Origin: Pseudomonadota bacterium
GTDB lineage: Bacteria; Pseudomonadota; Alphaproteobacteria; Acetobacterales; Acetobacteraceae
NCBI GenBank assembly: GCA_021809435.1
Contig: JAKBAD010000003.1
Location: 124,001-188,000, forward strand
DNA length: 64,000 nucleotides
Reading direction: 5' to 3'
The position numbers and the translations under genes are program-made. Position 1 is the stretch's first letter. Each line of letters starts with the position of its first letter. Positions 38,208 to 47,809 of the stretch are shown here, piece after piece. Under the pieces are notes generated by a model. That model had not been told where the DNA came from and searched no databases. It saw only the letters and a program-made list of their open reading frames with translations.

Positions 38208-38573
38208 TCAGGGCCGGCGCAGCAGGCTGGCCAGCAGCAGCCCGGCGCCAAACGCCAGCGCCACCGAGGTCAGTGGCTTTTCGGCCACCTGGTGTTCGAG
38301 CTTCTCGGCCGCGTCCTTGCCCTTGTCCTTGAGGGTGGTGCTCAGATGGCCGAGCTGCTCCTCGAGCGAGGCGACGCGGGCCTTGAGGTCGGCCCCCTCG
38401 AGATGCGCGCCGATGCGCTCGAGCGCTTCATGAGCCTCGCTACCCAGGGTGGTTTTCACCCCGGCCAGCTCATCGCGGAGGCGGGTGAATTCGCGGCGCA
38501 GATAATCGAGATCGAATGTCTCGCGGGGCGGTGGCGGGGTGGTGGGGTCTGGGATGGTGTCGTCGCTGGTCAT
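38208..38573 (-). CDS. DUF883/ElaB-YqjD-like membrane-anchored protein
   Basis: A 121-residue protein starting at the ATG at 38573. It has a Pro/Asp/Thr-rich head, an amphipathic coiled coil (DLDYLRREFTRLRDELAGVKTTL...RVASLEEQLGHLSTTLKDKGKDAAEKLEHQV) and a single C-terminal membrane anchor (LTSVALAFGAGLLLASLLRR). YqjD and ElaB of E. coli have this plan and bind stationary-phase ribosomes at the membrane; transferring that role here is inference. It is co-transcribed with the downstream holin-like gene. Confidence 0.78.
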   Translation of the reverse strand: MTSDDTIPDPTTPPPPRETFDLDYLRREFTRLRDELAGVKTTLGSEAHEALERIGAHLEGADLKARVASLEEQLGHLSTTLKDKGKDAAEKLEHQVAEKPLTSVALAFGAGLLLASLLRRP

Positions 38574-38926
38574 GGTCGTCACCCTCTCGGTCAAGGTTGG
38601 GGAACGTTTTGAATGTAAACCTGTCTGGTGTTTCTGGCCAGGGTTGGTTATATTGATGCTTGAACGAAATACATTAACGCGGCTTTTTAGCCATGCTTGC
38701 GGCGCATTGCCGCCAATGGCAGGACTGGGGAGACAGTCCGCGAGGCCTGGGCGCGGCGGGGGTTTTTCCCCCCGATGGCGGGAGCGACGGGGCAAATTCG
38801 CCGGAGCCCCGCCTGGTTCGGCGCTGAAACGGTTGCCCGGGGCGGTTTCGCGGGCGGGGCGTGGATATCGCCCCGGTTAAAATAAAGTCACCTGCCGCCG
38901 GTCGGGCGGGGTGAAAGGAGAAGCTG
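38574..38926. other. Intergenic region between divergent genes
   Basis: About 350 bases hold the promoters of the DUF883-like gene (minus) and the response regulator (plus). The left third is AT-rich; the right part (about 38700-38880) is GC-rich with G and C runs that could form several hairpins. I find no convincing gene. The only clear site is AAAGGAG at 38914-38920, the ribosome binding site of the response regulator. Confidence 0.5.
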
Positions 38927-39610
38927 ATGCGTATACTCGTGGTGGAAGATGACAGGGATGTCGCCTCGTTCGTGGTCAAGGGGCTGAAAGAGGCCGGGCA
39001 CGCGGTCGAGCACACCGATAATGGCCGCGACGGGCTGTTCATGGCGGCTTCCGAGAATTTCGACGCCATCATTCTCGACCGCATGCTGCCCGGGGGCATA
39101 GATGGGCTGCGGCTGCTGGAAACACTGCGCGCGCAGGACAATGTCACCCCGGTGCTGTTTCTCTCGGCGCTCGGCCAGGTGGATGACCGCGTGAAGGGGC
39201 TGAAGGCGGGCGGCGATGATTACCTCACCAAGCCCTTCGCCTTCGCCGAGCTGCTGGCGCGCGTGGAAGCCCTGACCCGCCGGGGCAAGGCCGAAGGGCC
39301 GACCACGCGCCTCGCGGTCGGGGATTTGGAGATGGATTTGCTGTCGCGCAGCGTGCGCCGGGGGGCGCAAAAAATCGAGCTGCAGCCGCGCGAGTTCCGG
39401 CTGCTCGAATATCTGATGCGCCATGCCGGGCAGGTGGTGACCCGCACCATGCTGCTCGAGGGCGTGTGGGATTATCATTTCGACCCGCAGACCAACGTGA
39501 TTGACGTGCATATCTCGCGCTTGCGCCAGAAGATCGACAAGCCCTTCGACCAGCCGCTGCTGCACACGGTACGCAACGCCGGCTATATGTTGCGCGTCGA
39601 GGAACCCTGA
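38927..39610 (+). CDS. OmpR/PhoB-family response regulator
   Basis: A 227-residue two-domain regulator. The receiver has acidic residues Asp8/Asp9, phosphoacceptor Asp51 (IILDRMLPG), and the conserved Lys in YLTKPFAFAELLAR. The C-terminal winged-helix DNA-binding domain contains LQPREFRLLEYLMRHAGQVVTRTMLLEGVWDY and NVIDVHISRLRQKID. It is followed six bases later by its cognate histidine kinase. The stimulus is unknown. Confidence 0.93.
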   Translation: MRILVVEDDRDVASFVVKGLKEAGHAVEHTDNGRDGLFMAASENFDAIILDRMLPGGIDGLRLLETLRAQDNVTPVLFLSALGQVDDRVKGLKAGGDDYLTKPFAFAELLARVEALTRRGKAEGPTTRLAVGDLEMDLLSRSVRRGAQKIELQPREFRLLEYLMRHAGQVVTRTMLLEGVWDYHFDPQTNVIDVHISRLRQKIDKPFDQPLLHTVRNAGYMLRVEEP

Positions 39611-39616
39611 GGCGCC

Positions 39617-41092
39617 ATGTCGCACCGGGCGCAAATGGCCGGTACGGACGGGGCGGCGGGCGAGCCGCGCCGGCTGCGTCCGTTCATCCGCTCGGCCGGG
39701 GTGCGCTTCGCGGTGGCTTATGCGCTGGTGTTTGGGGTTTCGGCGTTCATTCTGGCGTTTTCCATCTGGTATTCCACCCTCGGGCTGTTGCAGCACCAGG
39801 TGGAGGCCGAGGTGCGCGCCGACGAGTTCGGCCTGCTTGAGCATGAGGGCATGGGCGGGCTGGGCGCGCTCAGCGTGGCCATTGCCAACCGCATGGCGGA
39901 TGCCGCCAATGTCAACGCCATCTACCTGCTCGTCGATCCCACGGGCCGGCCGGTGGTCGGCAATCTCGATTCCTGGCCGCGCGGGCTGACCGGCGTGCAG
40001 GAATGGTACGAGCTGCCGGTGCAGCGCCAGGGCGTCGCCTCGGTGGCGCTGATGCGCGCCACCATGTTCCCCGACGGCTCGCGCCTGCTGGTGGGGCGCG
40101 ATGTGCAGGCGCGCTCCGAGCTGCGGCTGATTTTGCGCGATGCATTGATCTGGGCGTTCGGCATCATGGTGGCGCTGGGGGCGTTCGGGGCATTGCTCAT
40201 CCGCTCGCTGTTCAGGCGGATCATTCAGGATGTGGCCGAGACGACCCGCGCCATTGCGCGGGGCGAGCTGTCGCGGCGTGTGCCGGTGAGTGGCGTGGGC
40301 GATGAGTTCGACGAGCTGGCCGTGGTGATCAACGACATGCTCGAGCGGCTGGGCCGGCTGATGGACGGCGTGCGCCAAGTCTCCAACGCCATTGCCCATG
40401 ATTTGCGCACCCCCGTGGCCCGCGCCCGCGCCCGGCTGGAAGATGCCGCCCTGCACGCCCACACGCCCGAGACCATGTCGGCCGCCATCGAGCGGGCGAT
40501 TTCGGACCTTGACGGCATTACCGGCATTTTCGAGGCGCTGTTGCGTATTTCAGAAATCGAGGCGGGCTCGCGCCGGGCCGCCTTCGCCGCCGTCGATCTG
40601 GCGCCCATGCTCCATGACATGGACGAGCTTTATGCCGTCGTGGCCGAGGAGCGGGGGCTGAAGCTCGATAGCTCGATCCACGGTCCGCTGCCCGTGATCG
40701 GCGACCGCCAGCTGGTGCAGCAGGCGGTGGCCAACCTGCTCGACAATGCGCTGAAATTCTCGCCCATGAACGGGGTCATACGCTTCCAGGCCCAGCGCCA
40801 TGAGCAGGTGGTGGAAATCGTGGTGGCTGACCGCGGGCCGGGGATTCCTGAAAACGAGCGCGCGCGCGCGACCGAGCGTTTTTACCGTGGCGAGGCCGCG
40901 CGCCATACTCAGGGTTCGGGGCTGGGGCTGTCGCTGGTGGCGGCGGTGGCGCAGCTGCATGGCGGCACGCTTTACCTGGGCGACAATCATGCCCCCGATG
41001 AGCCCAATACCGGGCTGCGCGCCGTGCTGGTGCTGCCCGCCAACGTGCCGCCGCCCAAATTCGTCGCCTCCAGCCTGCCCAGGCGGGGCTGA
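39617..41092 (+). CDS. Sensor histidine kinase, partner of the adjacent regulator
   Basis: A 491-residue inner-membrane kinase. Membrane segments at about 33-55 and 178-198 bracket a periplasmic sensor region of about 120 residues. A HAMP linker follows (IIQDVAETTRAIARGELSRRVPV), then the H-box with phosphorylated His261 (SNAIAHDLRTPVARARARLED), and the ATPase N, G1 and G2 boxes (NLLDNALKFSP, VADRGPGIPENERARATERFYRG, GSGLGLSLVAAVAQLHGG). Organisation resembles the EnvZ/QseC-type kinases. The operon ends in a strong terminator. Confidence 0.93.
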   Translation: MSHRAQMAGTDGAAGEPRRLRPFIRSAGVRFAVAYALVFGVSAFILAFSIWYSTLGLLQHQVEAEVRADEFGLLEHEGMGGLGALSVAIANRMADAANVNAIYLLVDPTGRPVVGNLDSWPRGLTGVQEWYELPVQRQGVASVALMRATMFPDGSRLLVGRDVQARSELRLILRDALIWAFGIMVALGAFGALLIRSLFRRIIQDVAETTRAIARGELSRRVPVSGVGDEFDELAVVINDMLERLGRLMDGVRQVSNAIAHDLRTPVARARARLEDAALHAHTPETMSAAIERAISDLDGITGIFEALLRISEIEAGSRRAAFAAVDLAPMLHDMDELYAVVAEERGLKLDSSIHGPLPVIGDRQLVQQAVANLLDNALKFSPMNGVIRFQAQRHEQVVEIVVADRGPGIPENERARATERFYRGEAARHTQGSGLGLSLVAAVAQLHGGTLYLGDNHAPDEPNTGLRAVLVLPANVPPPKFVASSLPRRG

Positions 41093-41098
41093 GGCCAT

Positions 41099-41134
41099 AA
41101 AAACGGCCTCCCGATCTCATGGGAGGCCGTTTTT
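41099..41134. terminator. Bidirectional terminator
   Basis: AAAAACGGCCTCCC pairs with GGGAGGCCGTTTTT around an eight-base loop, between the convergent histidine kinase and permease genes. Confidence 0.92.
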
Positions 41135-41143
41135 GCGGGCGCG

Positions 41144-42529
41144 TTACTTGGCGGCGATCACCGCGCCTTCGAGATCATGCTCGATGCTGGCCAGGACCTG
41201 CGGCGCGCGCAGCTTGACGAAGCTGAACCAGGCAAAGCCAAGGAGCAGATAGGCGCCAAAGGCGTAAGGGAAATAATTGTAAGGCGCGGCCGGCACCGGA
41301 TAGACACTGCCGCCCAGCGCGAACAGCATGAACACCACGCCCAGCCCCCCAAACACCAGATGCGAGGCTTTGAGCTCGCCAGTGCGCTTGAGATAAACCG
41401 GCGCGGCGATGGAGCACAGAAGATACACGATGATAAAACCATAAGAGGCCAGCGTGCCGTACCAGCCATAAGTGTTGGTCTCGGTCTGCCCGGCGAAGGC
41501 CTCGCACACAACGAGGTTGAGCACGGCGCCGGCGGTGAGCGCGAGAAACGGGGTTTTGTGGGTCTTGTGTACCAGCCCCATGGAATTATGCACGAACTGG
41601 TAGCGCCCGAGCGAGAACAGCATGCGCCCAAAGGCGTTGAGCGAGGCCAGCGCGCAGGCAAAGGAGGACACGGTGGCGCCGAAATAGACCGGCGCGGTCA
41701 TCCATGTGCCGATCTTCGAGGCGATATCGCCGATCGGCGCGGCGCTGTTGCCGAGGGCGGCGCCATTATCGTTGAAGCCCTGGGTGATGGCGTAGGCGCT
41801 GAGGATGAAGAACAGGCCGGAGGATATGGCTGTCCAGATGATCGCCTTGGGGATGGTGGTTTCGGGGTTCTTGGTCTCCTTGCCCAGTGAAGCCGCCGAC
41901 TCGAAGCCCACGAACGAGAAAATGCCGAACACGATGGCCTGGGTGATGCCACCAAAGCTGGCGCCTGAGAGGCTGATTTGGGTGGTGTCGGGCTTGAAGT
42001 GGAAATGTGCCAGCGTGATGGCGATGACCGCCAGGATGATGGTCACCGAAATGGCCTCAAGGGTGAGGCCGATGCGCGAGGAGATGCGCACGTCGCGCGT
42101 GGCGAAGGCCCAGATGAGCACCGAAATGATGAGGTAGAACACCGCATTGGGAAGGCCCAGACTTACCCCGATGGAAGAGAGGAAGGTTTTGGCGAACAGA
42201 GAGGTGGCGACGGTGAGCGCCATGGCCGTGAATATATAGGCCGCCAGCATCGCCCAGCCCGAAAGCACGCCCCATACCGGCCCGAGGCTGCGCGAGACGT
42301 AAATGAAAAACGAGCCCGCCGCCGGTATGCGCCCCGCGAGCTTGGAAATGTTGAGCGCCACGATGACCAGCGCCACCGTGCACAGCGCGAAAACCAGCCA
42401 CGACGCCGTGCCCGCCATGCCAGCCACAACCGCCACCGACAAAGCCGGCGTGAGCGTGGGCGATACGTTGGCGACCGATTGGCCCAACGCCTCGAGAAAC
42501 GACAAACTGTCCTTACGCAATTCCGACAT
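41144..42529 (-). CDS. APC-superfamily amino acid permease
   Basis: A 461-residue transporter with twelve predicted membrane segments. Family features include the start SLSFLEALGQSVANVSPTLTPALSVAVVAGMAGTASWLVFALC, the segment ISKLAGRIPAAGSFFIYVSRSLGPVWGVLSGWAML (consensus G-x-x-P-x-x-G-G/S), and FGIFSFVGFESAASLGKETKNPETTIPKAI. It probably takes up an amino acid or a related amine. It sits immediately downstream of the ntr cluster, where hfq would be expected in many alphaproteobacteria. Confidence 0.88.
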   Translation of the reverse strand: MSELRKDSLSFLEALGQSVANVSPTLTPALSVAVVAGMAGTASWLVFALCTVALVIVALNISKLAGRIPAAGSFFIYVSRSLGPVWGVLSGWAMLAAYIFTAMALTVATSLFAKTFLSSIGVSLGLPNAVFYLIISVLIWAFATRDVRISSRIGLTLEAISVTIILAVIAITLAHFHFKPDTTQISLSGASFGGITQAIVFGIFSFVGFESAASLGKETKNPETTIPKAIIWTAISSGLFFILSAYAITQGFNDNGAALGNSAAPIGDIASKIGTWMTAPVYFGATVSSFACALASLNAFGRMLFSLGRYQFVHNSMGLVHKTHKTPFLALTAGAVLNLVVCEAFAGQTETNTYGWYGTLASYGFIIVYLLCSIAAPVYLKRTGELKASHLVFGGLGVVFMLFALGGSVYPVPAAPYNYFPYAFGAYLLLGFAWFSFVKLRAPQVLASIEHDLEGAVIAAK

Positions 42530-42666
42530 GCATGACCCCCAGACCTGAGTTTGTCCGTGGGACAGGCGGCTCTACCCCTGCATCCCGCCCTTGTTCAGCG
42601 CCGGGCGATCGTCTTAATTTCTTTAAATGAAAAAAGTTTTCTTTTCAAGGGTTGTTTTGTCGGATC

Positions 42667-44064
42667 TCACGCGCCGCCCCGGTCATCGGCCGCGCCAATC
42701 CCCAATTGTTTGAGCTTACGGTGCAGGGCGCTGCGCTCCATGCCCACGAAATTGGCCGTACGCGAAATATTGCCGCCGAAGCGCAAAAGTTGCGCCTGGA
42801 GATACTGGGTCTCGAACACGTCGCGCGCTTCGCGCAGCGGCAGGGCCATCAGGTCGGCTTCGGGATCGATCGAGAGCGCGCTCGGCGCGTGGCTGGCCAG
42901 TTCGGTGGGCAGATGCTCGGCATGGAGCATCTCCCCCGGCTCGGCCGCGCGCATGATCATCAGCCATTCCATGACATTGCGCAGCTGGCGCACATTGCCC
43001 GGCCAGTCATGCGCCTGCAGCGCGGCCACGGCATCAGAGGCCAGGATGCGCGCGGGCAGGCCCGAGATTTCGGCGGCATGTTTTAGAAATTGCGCGGCGA
43101 GCACCGGAATATCCTCGCGCCGTTCCTTCAGCGAGGGCACGCGCAGCGGCACCACCGCCAGGCGGTAATATAGATCCTCGCGGAAATGCCCGGCATTGAT
43201 CTCGGCGGGCAAATCCTTGGCGGTGCTGGCGAGCACGCGGATATCGACCTTCACCCGCCCACTGCCGCCCACCCGCTCGAAGGATTGCTCCTGCAGCACC
43301 CGGGCGATCTTGCCCTGGGTTTCCATGGGCAGTTCCGAAACCTCATCGAGCAGCAGCGTGCCGCCATGGGCGCGCTCGAGCACGCCGATCTTGCGTGGGG
43401 AACCGGAGCCATCGGCCCCGGCCTCGACGCCAAACAGCTCGGATTCGAATTTCTCGGGCGCCAGGGTCGCGCAGCTCAGCACCACGAAGGGGCCATCCGC
43501 GCGGCGGGATTTGGCATGAATCAGGCGCGCCACCGTCTCCTTGCCCGCGCCCGGCGGGCCGGAAATGAGCACGCGCGAGCCCGTGGGCGCCACTTTCTCG
43601 ATGGTCGAGCGCAGATGCGCGATGCCATGCCCATCGCCGACCAGATTGCTCTCCGCCCCCACGCGCTGGCGCAGCTCGGCATTCTCCGCCTCCAGCTTGG
43701 CGGTTTCCAGGGCGCGCTTGACCACCAGCAGCAGCCGGTCGGAGTTGAAGGGTTTCTCGATGAAATCATAGGCGCCGCGCTGAATGGCGGCGACCGCGGT
43801 TTCGATGGTGCCGTGACCCGACATCATCACCACCGGCACGCGGGGCACCTCCTGGTGCAGCACTTCGAGAATGCCGATGCCATCGAGCTTCGAGCCCTGC
43901 AGCCAGACATCGAGAATGACCAGATTGGGCCGGCGCGCGCGATAGGCGGCCAGCGCCTCGTCCGACGTGCCCGCCGAACGGGCCTCATAGCCCTCATCTT
44001 TCAAAATCGCTTCAACGAGCAGCCTGATATCGGGCTCGTCGTCCACGATCAGAATTTCGGTCAT
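42667..44064 (-). CDS. ntrX: Nitrogen-regulation response regulator NtrX
   Basis: A 465-residue NtrC-like regulator and partner of NtrY. The receiver carries phosphoacceptor Asp52 (LVILDVWLQGSKLDG), the AAA+ domain has Walker A SGPPGAGKETVAR and Walker B GGTLLLDEVSELPM, and a Fis-type helix-turn-helix closes the protein (ISRTANFVGMERSALHRKLKQLGI). The sigma54-contact loop GAFTGA is missing; the equivalent region reads ELFGVEAGADGSGSPRK. As in other alphaproteobacterial NtrX proteins, it may act without sigma54. The start overlaps the ntrY stop by four bases. Confidence 0.93.
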   Translation of the reverse strand: MTEILIVDDEPDIRLLVEAILKDEGYEARSAGTSDEALAAYRARRPNLVILDVWLQGSKLDGIGILEVLHQEVPRVPVVMMSGHGTIETAVAAIQRGAYDFIEKPFNSDRLLLVVKRALETAKLEAENAELRQRVGAESNLVGDGHGIAHLRSTIEKVAPTGSRVLISGPPGAGKETVARLIHAKSRRADGPFVVLSCATLAPEKFESELFGVEAGADGSGSPRKIGVLERAHGGTLLLDEVSELPMETQGKIARVLQEQSFERVGGSGRVKVDIRVLASTAKDLPAEINAGHFREDLYYRLAVVPLRVPSLKERREDIPVLAAQFLKHAAEISGLPARILASDAVAALQAHDWPGNVRQLRNVMEWLMIMRAAEPGEMLHAEHLPTELASHAPSALSIDPEADLMALPLREARDVFETQYLQAQLLRFGGNISRTANFVGMERSALHRKLKQLGIGAADDRGGA

Positions 44065-46295
44065 TCCTTCGGCAACTCCTTTGTTCCTTCACCCGGACGT
44101 TCCACGGTTTTATCTTCCTCGCCCGTCAGGACGGGCAGCGTCAAGCTCACTTCGGCGCCCACGCCGCCGGGCGCGGGCTTCAGGTTCAGCCAGCCGCCAT
44201 GATCCTCCATGATCTTGGCGACAATGGCCAGCCCCAGCCCCGTGCCCTTGGGCTTATGCGTCACATAAGGTTCGGCCAGCCGGTGGCGGTCTTCCTCGGG
44301 CAGGCCCACACCGTCATCGGTCACCGAGAGCACGGCCATGGCGCCGTCTTGGTACAAATGCAGCTTCACGCTGTGGGCGCCTTCGCGCATGGCGACGGCG
44401 TCGGCGGCGTTTTGCAGCAGGTTGGTCAGCGCCTGGCCAATCAGTCGGCGGTCGCATACCGCGCGCAGCGGCGCGTCGATCGTCACGTCCCAGTCGATGC
44501 GCGGATGCGCGACACGCTGGAGCGTCATGGCCTCGCGGGCAATGCGCTCCAGGGCCTCGGGGCGCATCACCGGCGCGGGCATGCGCGCGAAGGACGAGAA
44601 TTCATCCACCATGCGCCCGATATCGCCGACATGGCGCACGATAGTGTCGGCGCATTGGCTGAAGCTTTCGGGGTCGGAGGTGATTTCGCGCGCGAACCGG
44701 CGCTTGAGTCGCTCGGCCGAGAGCTGAATGGGGGTCAGCGGGTTTTTGATCTCATGGGCGATGCGTCGGGCCACATCCGCCCAGGCGGCCTTGCGCTGGG
44801 CGGCCATGAGCTCGGTGACATTGTCGAACGTGACGATGAACCCGTCGGGCGCGCCATCGTTCATTTCGGCGCCGATGCGCACCAGCAGCACGCGCTTCTC
44901 GCGCCCCTGGCCATGTTCAAGCTGCGCGACGGCGGTGCGTTCGGGGGTGGCCATGACACTGGTGAGTAGTGGTTCGAATTCGGGCACCAGCTCGGCCAGA
45001 TTGCGGCCAATCAGGGGCAGAAGGTTGATTTGCAGCAACTCCGAGGCCGCGCGGTTGGGCAGCTCGACGCGCCCGAAGCGGTCCAGCCAGATGACGCCGG
45101 CCGAAACGCCGGCCAGCACCGTCTCGGTGAAGCGGCGCCGCTCATCGAGCTGGCGGTTGACATCGAGCAGTTCGGCGCGCTGGGCGCCAAGCTCGGCGGT
45201 CATGCGGTTGAAGGCTTTCGAGAGCCCGGCCACCTCGTCGCCAGTCGCGCTTTCGGGCACGCGCACACCCAGATCGCCCTGGCTGATCTGCTCGGCGGCG
45301 CGGATGAGATGGCCGATGGGCCTGGCGATCTGGTTGGCGATGACCAGCCCAAACCCGACCAGCGCCGAAAGCACCAGCAGCGAGAGCACGGCGATGATGA
45401 GGGCAAAGGAGATTTCGAGCCCCGCGCGGTTGCGCGCCAGACGCTGATATTCATCCACCGCCTGCTGGGTTCTGTTGACGTGATCGAGGATCGCCGGGTC
45501 GATCGGCTTTTCGATCATCAGCATCAGGGGGGGGGTGATGTCGAGCTTGATCACCGCCTGCTCGGACGTACCGCCCGCGGCGCTGATCACCGGCACCTGG
45601 CCGGTCTGGGCGGCGGCGATGGCGCGCGAATTGGGCACGGTCGCGGCCATGCCGGCGAACAGCCCGGCGGAGGCGATGATCTCGCCATTATCGGGCTGGA
45701 AGATCACCGCCTGGGTCAGGCCGCGCGCCGCCGTCTGATTGACCAGATAGGAGCCGAACTCGTCGGGATTGCCAAAAAACACCGAGCCGGCCTGAGAGAG
45801 GTCGTTGGCCATGGCGAGCGCGTCGAGCCGGATGTCGTTCTCGTGCTCGGTCAGATAGCCCTGGGCGACCTGGTTCGATTCAGCCAGCGCGGTTTGCACC
45901 CTGGTATTGAACCAGGCCTGGATGCCGAAATTGAAGAACACAATGGCGAACACCGCGACCAGAATGGCCGGCACCGCCGCCACGCCGCCAAACAGAAACA
46001 TCAGCCGCACATGCAGCCGCGCCCCCGCGGCGCCGCGCCGGTGCTCGAGCAGCACGCGGGTAATGCGCCCGACCAGCACCAGGATGAGCAGCAACAGCGC
46101 CGCGAAATCGGCCACGATGAGCCCGACCGCCGTGCCCGAATGCAGCGAGAGCTTGACCCGCCCGGCCAACACCGCGAACGAGGCGATGCCCAGCAGCAGC
46201 GCCGCCGAGGCCACCAGCAGCGTGGCGATGCGCCCCAGCGCCAGATCGACGAAATAAGCCAGCCCCGAGCGTGGCTCTTGATCACGCATGGCCAT
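44061..46295 (-). CDS. ntrY: Nitrogen-regulation sensor kinase NtrY
   Basis: A 744-residue membrane kinase. Three or four membrane segments lie within the first 110 residues and another near 290-310 (FALIIAVLSLLVLSALVGFGLVIANQIA), with an extracytoplasmic sensor region between. A HAMP domain (about 315-365), a PAS domain (about 380-490), the phosphorylated His514 (RRIAHEIKNPLTPIQLSAERLKRRF) and the ATPase boxes (LTNLLQNAADAV, VTDDGVGLPEEDRHRLAEPYVTHKPKGTGLGLAIV) follow. In alphaproteobacteria NtrYX responds to nitrogen, redox or envelope signals. Confidence 0.94.
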   Translation of the reverse strand: MAMRDQEPRSGLAYFVDLALGRIATLLVASAALLLGIASFAVLAGRVKLSLHSGTAVGLIVADFAALLLLILVLVGRITRVLLEHRRGAAGARLHVRLMFLFGGVAAVPAILVAVFAIVFFNFGIQAWFNTRVQTALAESNQVAQGYLTEHENDIRLDALAMANDLSQAGSVFFGNPDEFGSYLVNQTAARGLTQAVIFQPDNGEIIASAGLFAGMAATVPNSRAIAAAQTGQVPVISAAGGTSEQAVIKLDITPPLMLMIEKPIDPAILDHVNRTQQAVDEYQRLARNRAGLEISFALIIAVLSLLVLSALVGFGLVIANQIARPIGHLIRAAEQISQGDLGVRVPESATGDEVAGLSKAFNRMTAELGAQRAELLDVNRQLDERRRFTETVLAGVSAGVIWLDRFGRVELPNRAASELLQINLLPLIGRNLAELVPEFEPLLTSVMATPERTAVAQLEHGQGREKRVLLVRIGAEMNDGAPDGFIVTFDNVTELMAAQRKAAWADVARRIAHEIKNPLTPIQLSAERLKRRFAREITSDPESFSQCADTIVRHVGDIGRMVDEFSSFARMPAPVMRPEALERIAREAMTLQRVAHPRIDWDVTIDAPLRAVCDRRLIGQALTNLLQNAADAVAMREGAHSVKLHLYQDGAMAVLSVTDDGVGLPEEDRHRLAEPYVTHKPKGTGLGLAIVAKIMEDHGGWLNLKPAPGGVGAEVSLTLPVLTGEEDKTVERPGEGTKELPKE

Positions 46296-46332
46296 CAGGC
46301 GGGCTCACCGGTTGGGCGGGGGGCGCGCATGG

Positions 46333-47802
46333 TCAGCCCACCTTGCGCTGCACGCCAATGCCGTGCTCGCGGATTTTTTTGCGCAGCGTGTTGCGGTTGA
46401 GCCCCAGCAGCGCCGCGGCGCGGATTTGGTTGCCACGCGTCTCGGCCAGCGTCATGCGGATCAGGGGCCGCTCGAGATCGGCCAGCGCGCGTTCATACAG
46501 CACGCCTTCCTCGCCCGATTCGCGGATGGCGGCGAGCAGGCGCGAAATATGGCGCTCGACCACGGCGGTCATGTTGTCGGGCTCATCGCCGCCCGGCCTG
46601 GGGCCGGCGCTCTCGGTGGCGGCCGGCTCAGGCGCGGTGTGCTCGGCCAGCTCCTGGGCAACCGCCTCCGCGCTGATGACCGGCTGGGGCACCAGGGCGG
46701 CGAGCCGGCGGATGAGGTTTTCGAGTTCACGCACATTGCCTGGCCAGCGATAGCCCGCGAGCAGCGCCATGGCGGCGTGATCGATGGTTTTGGCGGGCAG
46801 CCCCTCGGCCTGGGCCTTGGCCAGAAAATGCTGGGCCAGCGCGGGGATGTCGTCTGGCCGCTCTCTGAGGGGGGGCAGGCGGATGGGCACGACATTGAGC
46901 CGGTAGAACAGATCCTCGCGGAACTGGCCGGAGCGGATGAGCGCGCGCAAATCGCGGTGGGTGGCGGCGATGATGCGGGCATTGGCCTTGATCGGCTGAC
47001 GTCCGCCCACGGTGGTATATTCGCCCTCCTGCAACACTCTCAGCAGCCGGGTTTGCGCCTCGGGCGGCATATCGCCGATTTCATCGAGAAACAGCGTGCC
47101 GCCGCTGGCTTGCTCAAACCGCCCGACATGGCGGTTGGTGGCGCCCGTGAAGGCGCCCCGCTCATGGCCAAACAGCTCGGATTCGATGAGCTCGCGCGGG
47201 ATCGCGGCCATGTTGATGGCGACGAACGGCCCCTGGCGGCGGCGGCCGAAATCATGCAGCGCGCGAGCCACCAGCTCCTTGCCGGCCCCTGATTCGCCAT
47301 TGATCATCACGGTCAGGTCGGTGGTGGTGAGCCGGGCGATGATGCGGTAAATCTCCTGCATCGCCGGCGAGCGGCCGATCAGGGGCAGAGAGTCATCCCC
47401 GGCCGGCTCGGCCGCCTTGGCGGCGGCGGGCGCCAAGGGCTGGTTCAGCGCCCGCTCCACGGTGGCCAGCAGCTCGGTCAGGTCGAAGGGCTTGGGCAGA
47501 TAATCGAACGCGCCGCGCTGGGTGGCCTGCACGGCGGTGGTCAGCGTGCTTTGCGCGCTCATCACAATCACCGGCAACTCGGGCCGCACGCGGCGGATGC
47601 GCGGGATGAGGTCGAGCCCGTTTTCGTCAGGCATGATGACATCGGTGATGGCGACATCGCCCTCGCCATCCTCCACCCAGCGCCAGAGCGTGGCGGCGCT
47701 GGCGGTGGCGCGCACCTGGTAGCCCGCCCGGCCCAAAGCCTGGGTGAGCACGGTGCGGATGGAGCGGTCGTCATCGGCGATGAGGATGGTGGGCAGGGTC
47801 AT
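46333..47802 (-). CDS. ntrC: Nitrogen-regulation activator NtrC
   Basis: A 489-residue sigma54-dependent activator. The receiver has Asp54 ([16 protein letters not shown]) and Lys in YLPKPFDL. The AAA+ domain has [15 protein letters not shown], the GAFTGA loop ([38 protein letters not shown]) and the [15 protein letters not shown] region. The C-terminal Fis domain is [36 protein letters not shown]. It follows ntrB by seven bases and should activate glnA, amtB and related genes when nitrogen is limiting. Confidence 0.96.
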   Translation of the reverse strand: MTLPTILIADDDRSIRTVLTQALGRAGYQVRATASAATLWRWVEDGEGDVAITDVIMPDENGLDLIPRIRRVRPELPVIVMSAQSTLTTAVQATQRGAFDYLPKPFDLTELLATVERALNQPLAPAAAKAAEPAGDDSLPLIGRSPAMQEIYRIIARLTTTDLTVMINGESGAGKELVARALHDFGRRRQGPFVAINMAAIPRELIESELFGHERGAFTGATNRHVGRFEQASGGTLFLDEIGDMPPEAQTRLLRVLQEGEYTTVGGRQPIKANARIIAATHRDLRALIRSGQFREDLFYRLNVVPIRLPPLRERPDDIPALAQHFLAKAQAEGLPAKTIDHAAMALLAGYRWPGNVRELENLIRRLAALVPQPVISAEAVAQELAEHTAPEPAATESAGPRPGGDEPDNMTAVVERHISRLLAAIRESGEEGVLYERALADLERPLIRMTLAETRGNQIRAAALLGLNRNTLRKKIREHGIGVQRKVG

Positions 47803-47809
47803 GGCGGGC

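Noticed and set aside
37771-38573. Holin-like gene as evidence of a prophage
   Set aside because: No other phage gene, integrase or attachment site is nearby, and the pairing with a DUF883-like gene is a known chromosomal arrangement.
38697-38885. Short open frame upstream of the response regulator
   Set aside because: Arg/Gly/Ala-rich shadow composition, no ribosome binding site and no conserved motif; the region is better seen as intergenic.
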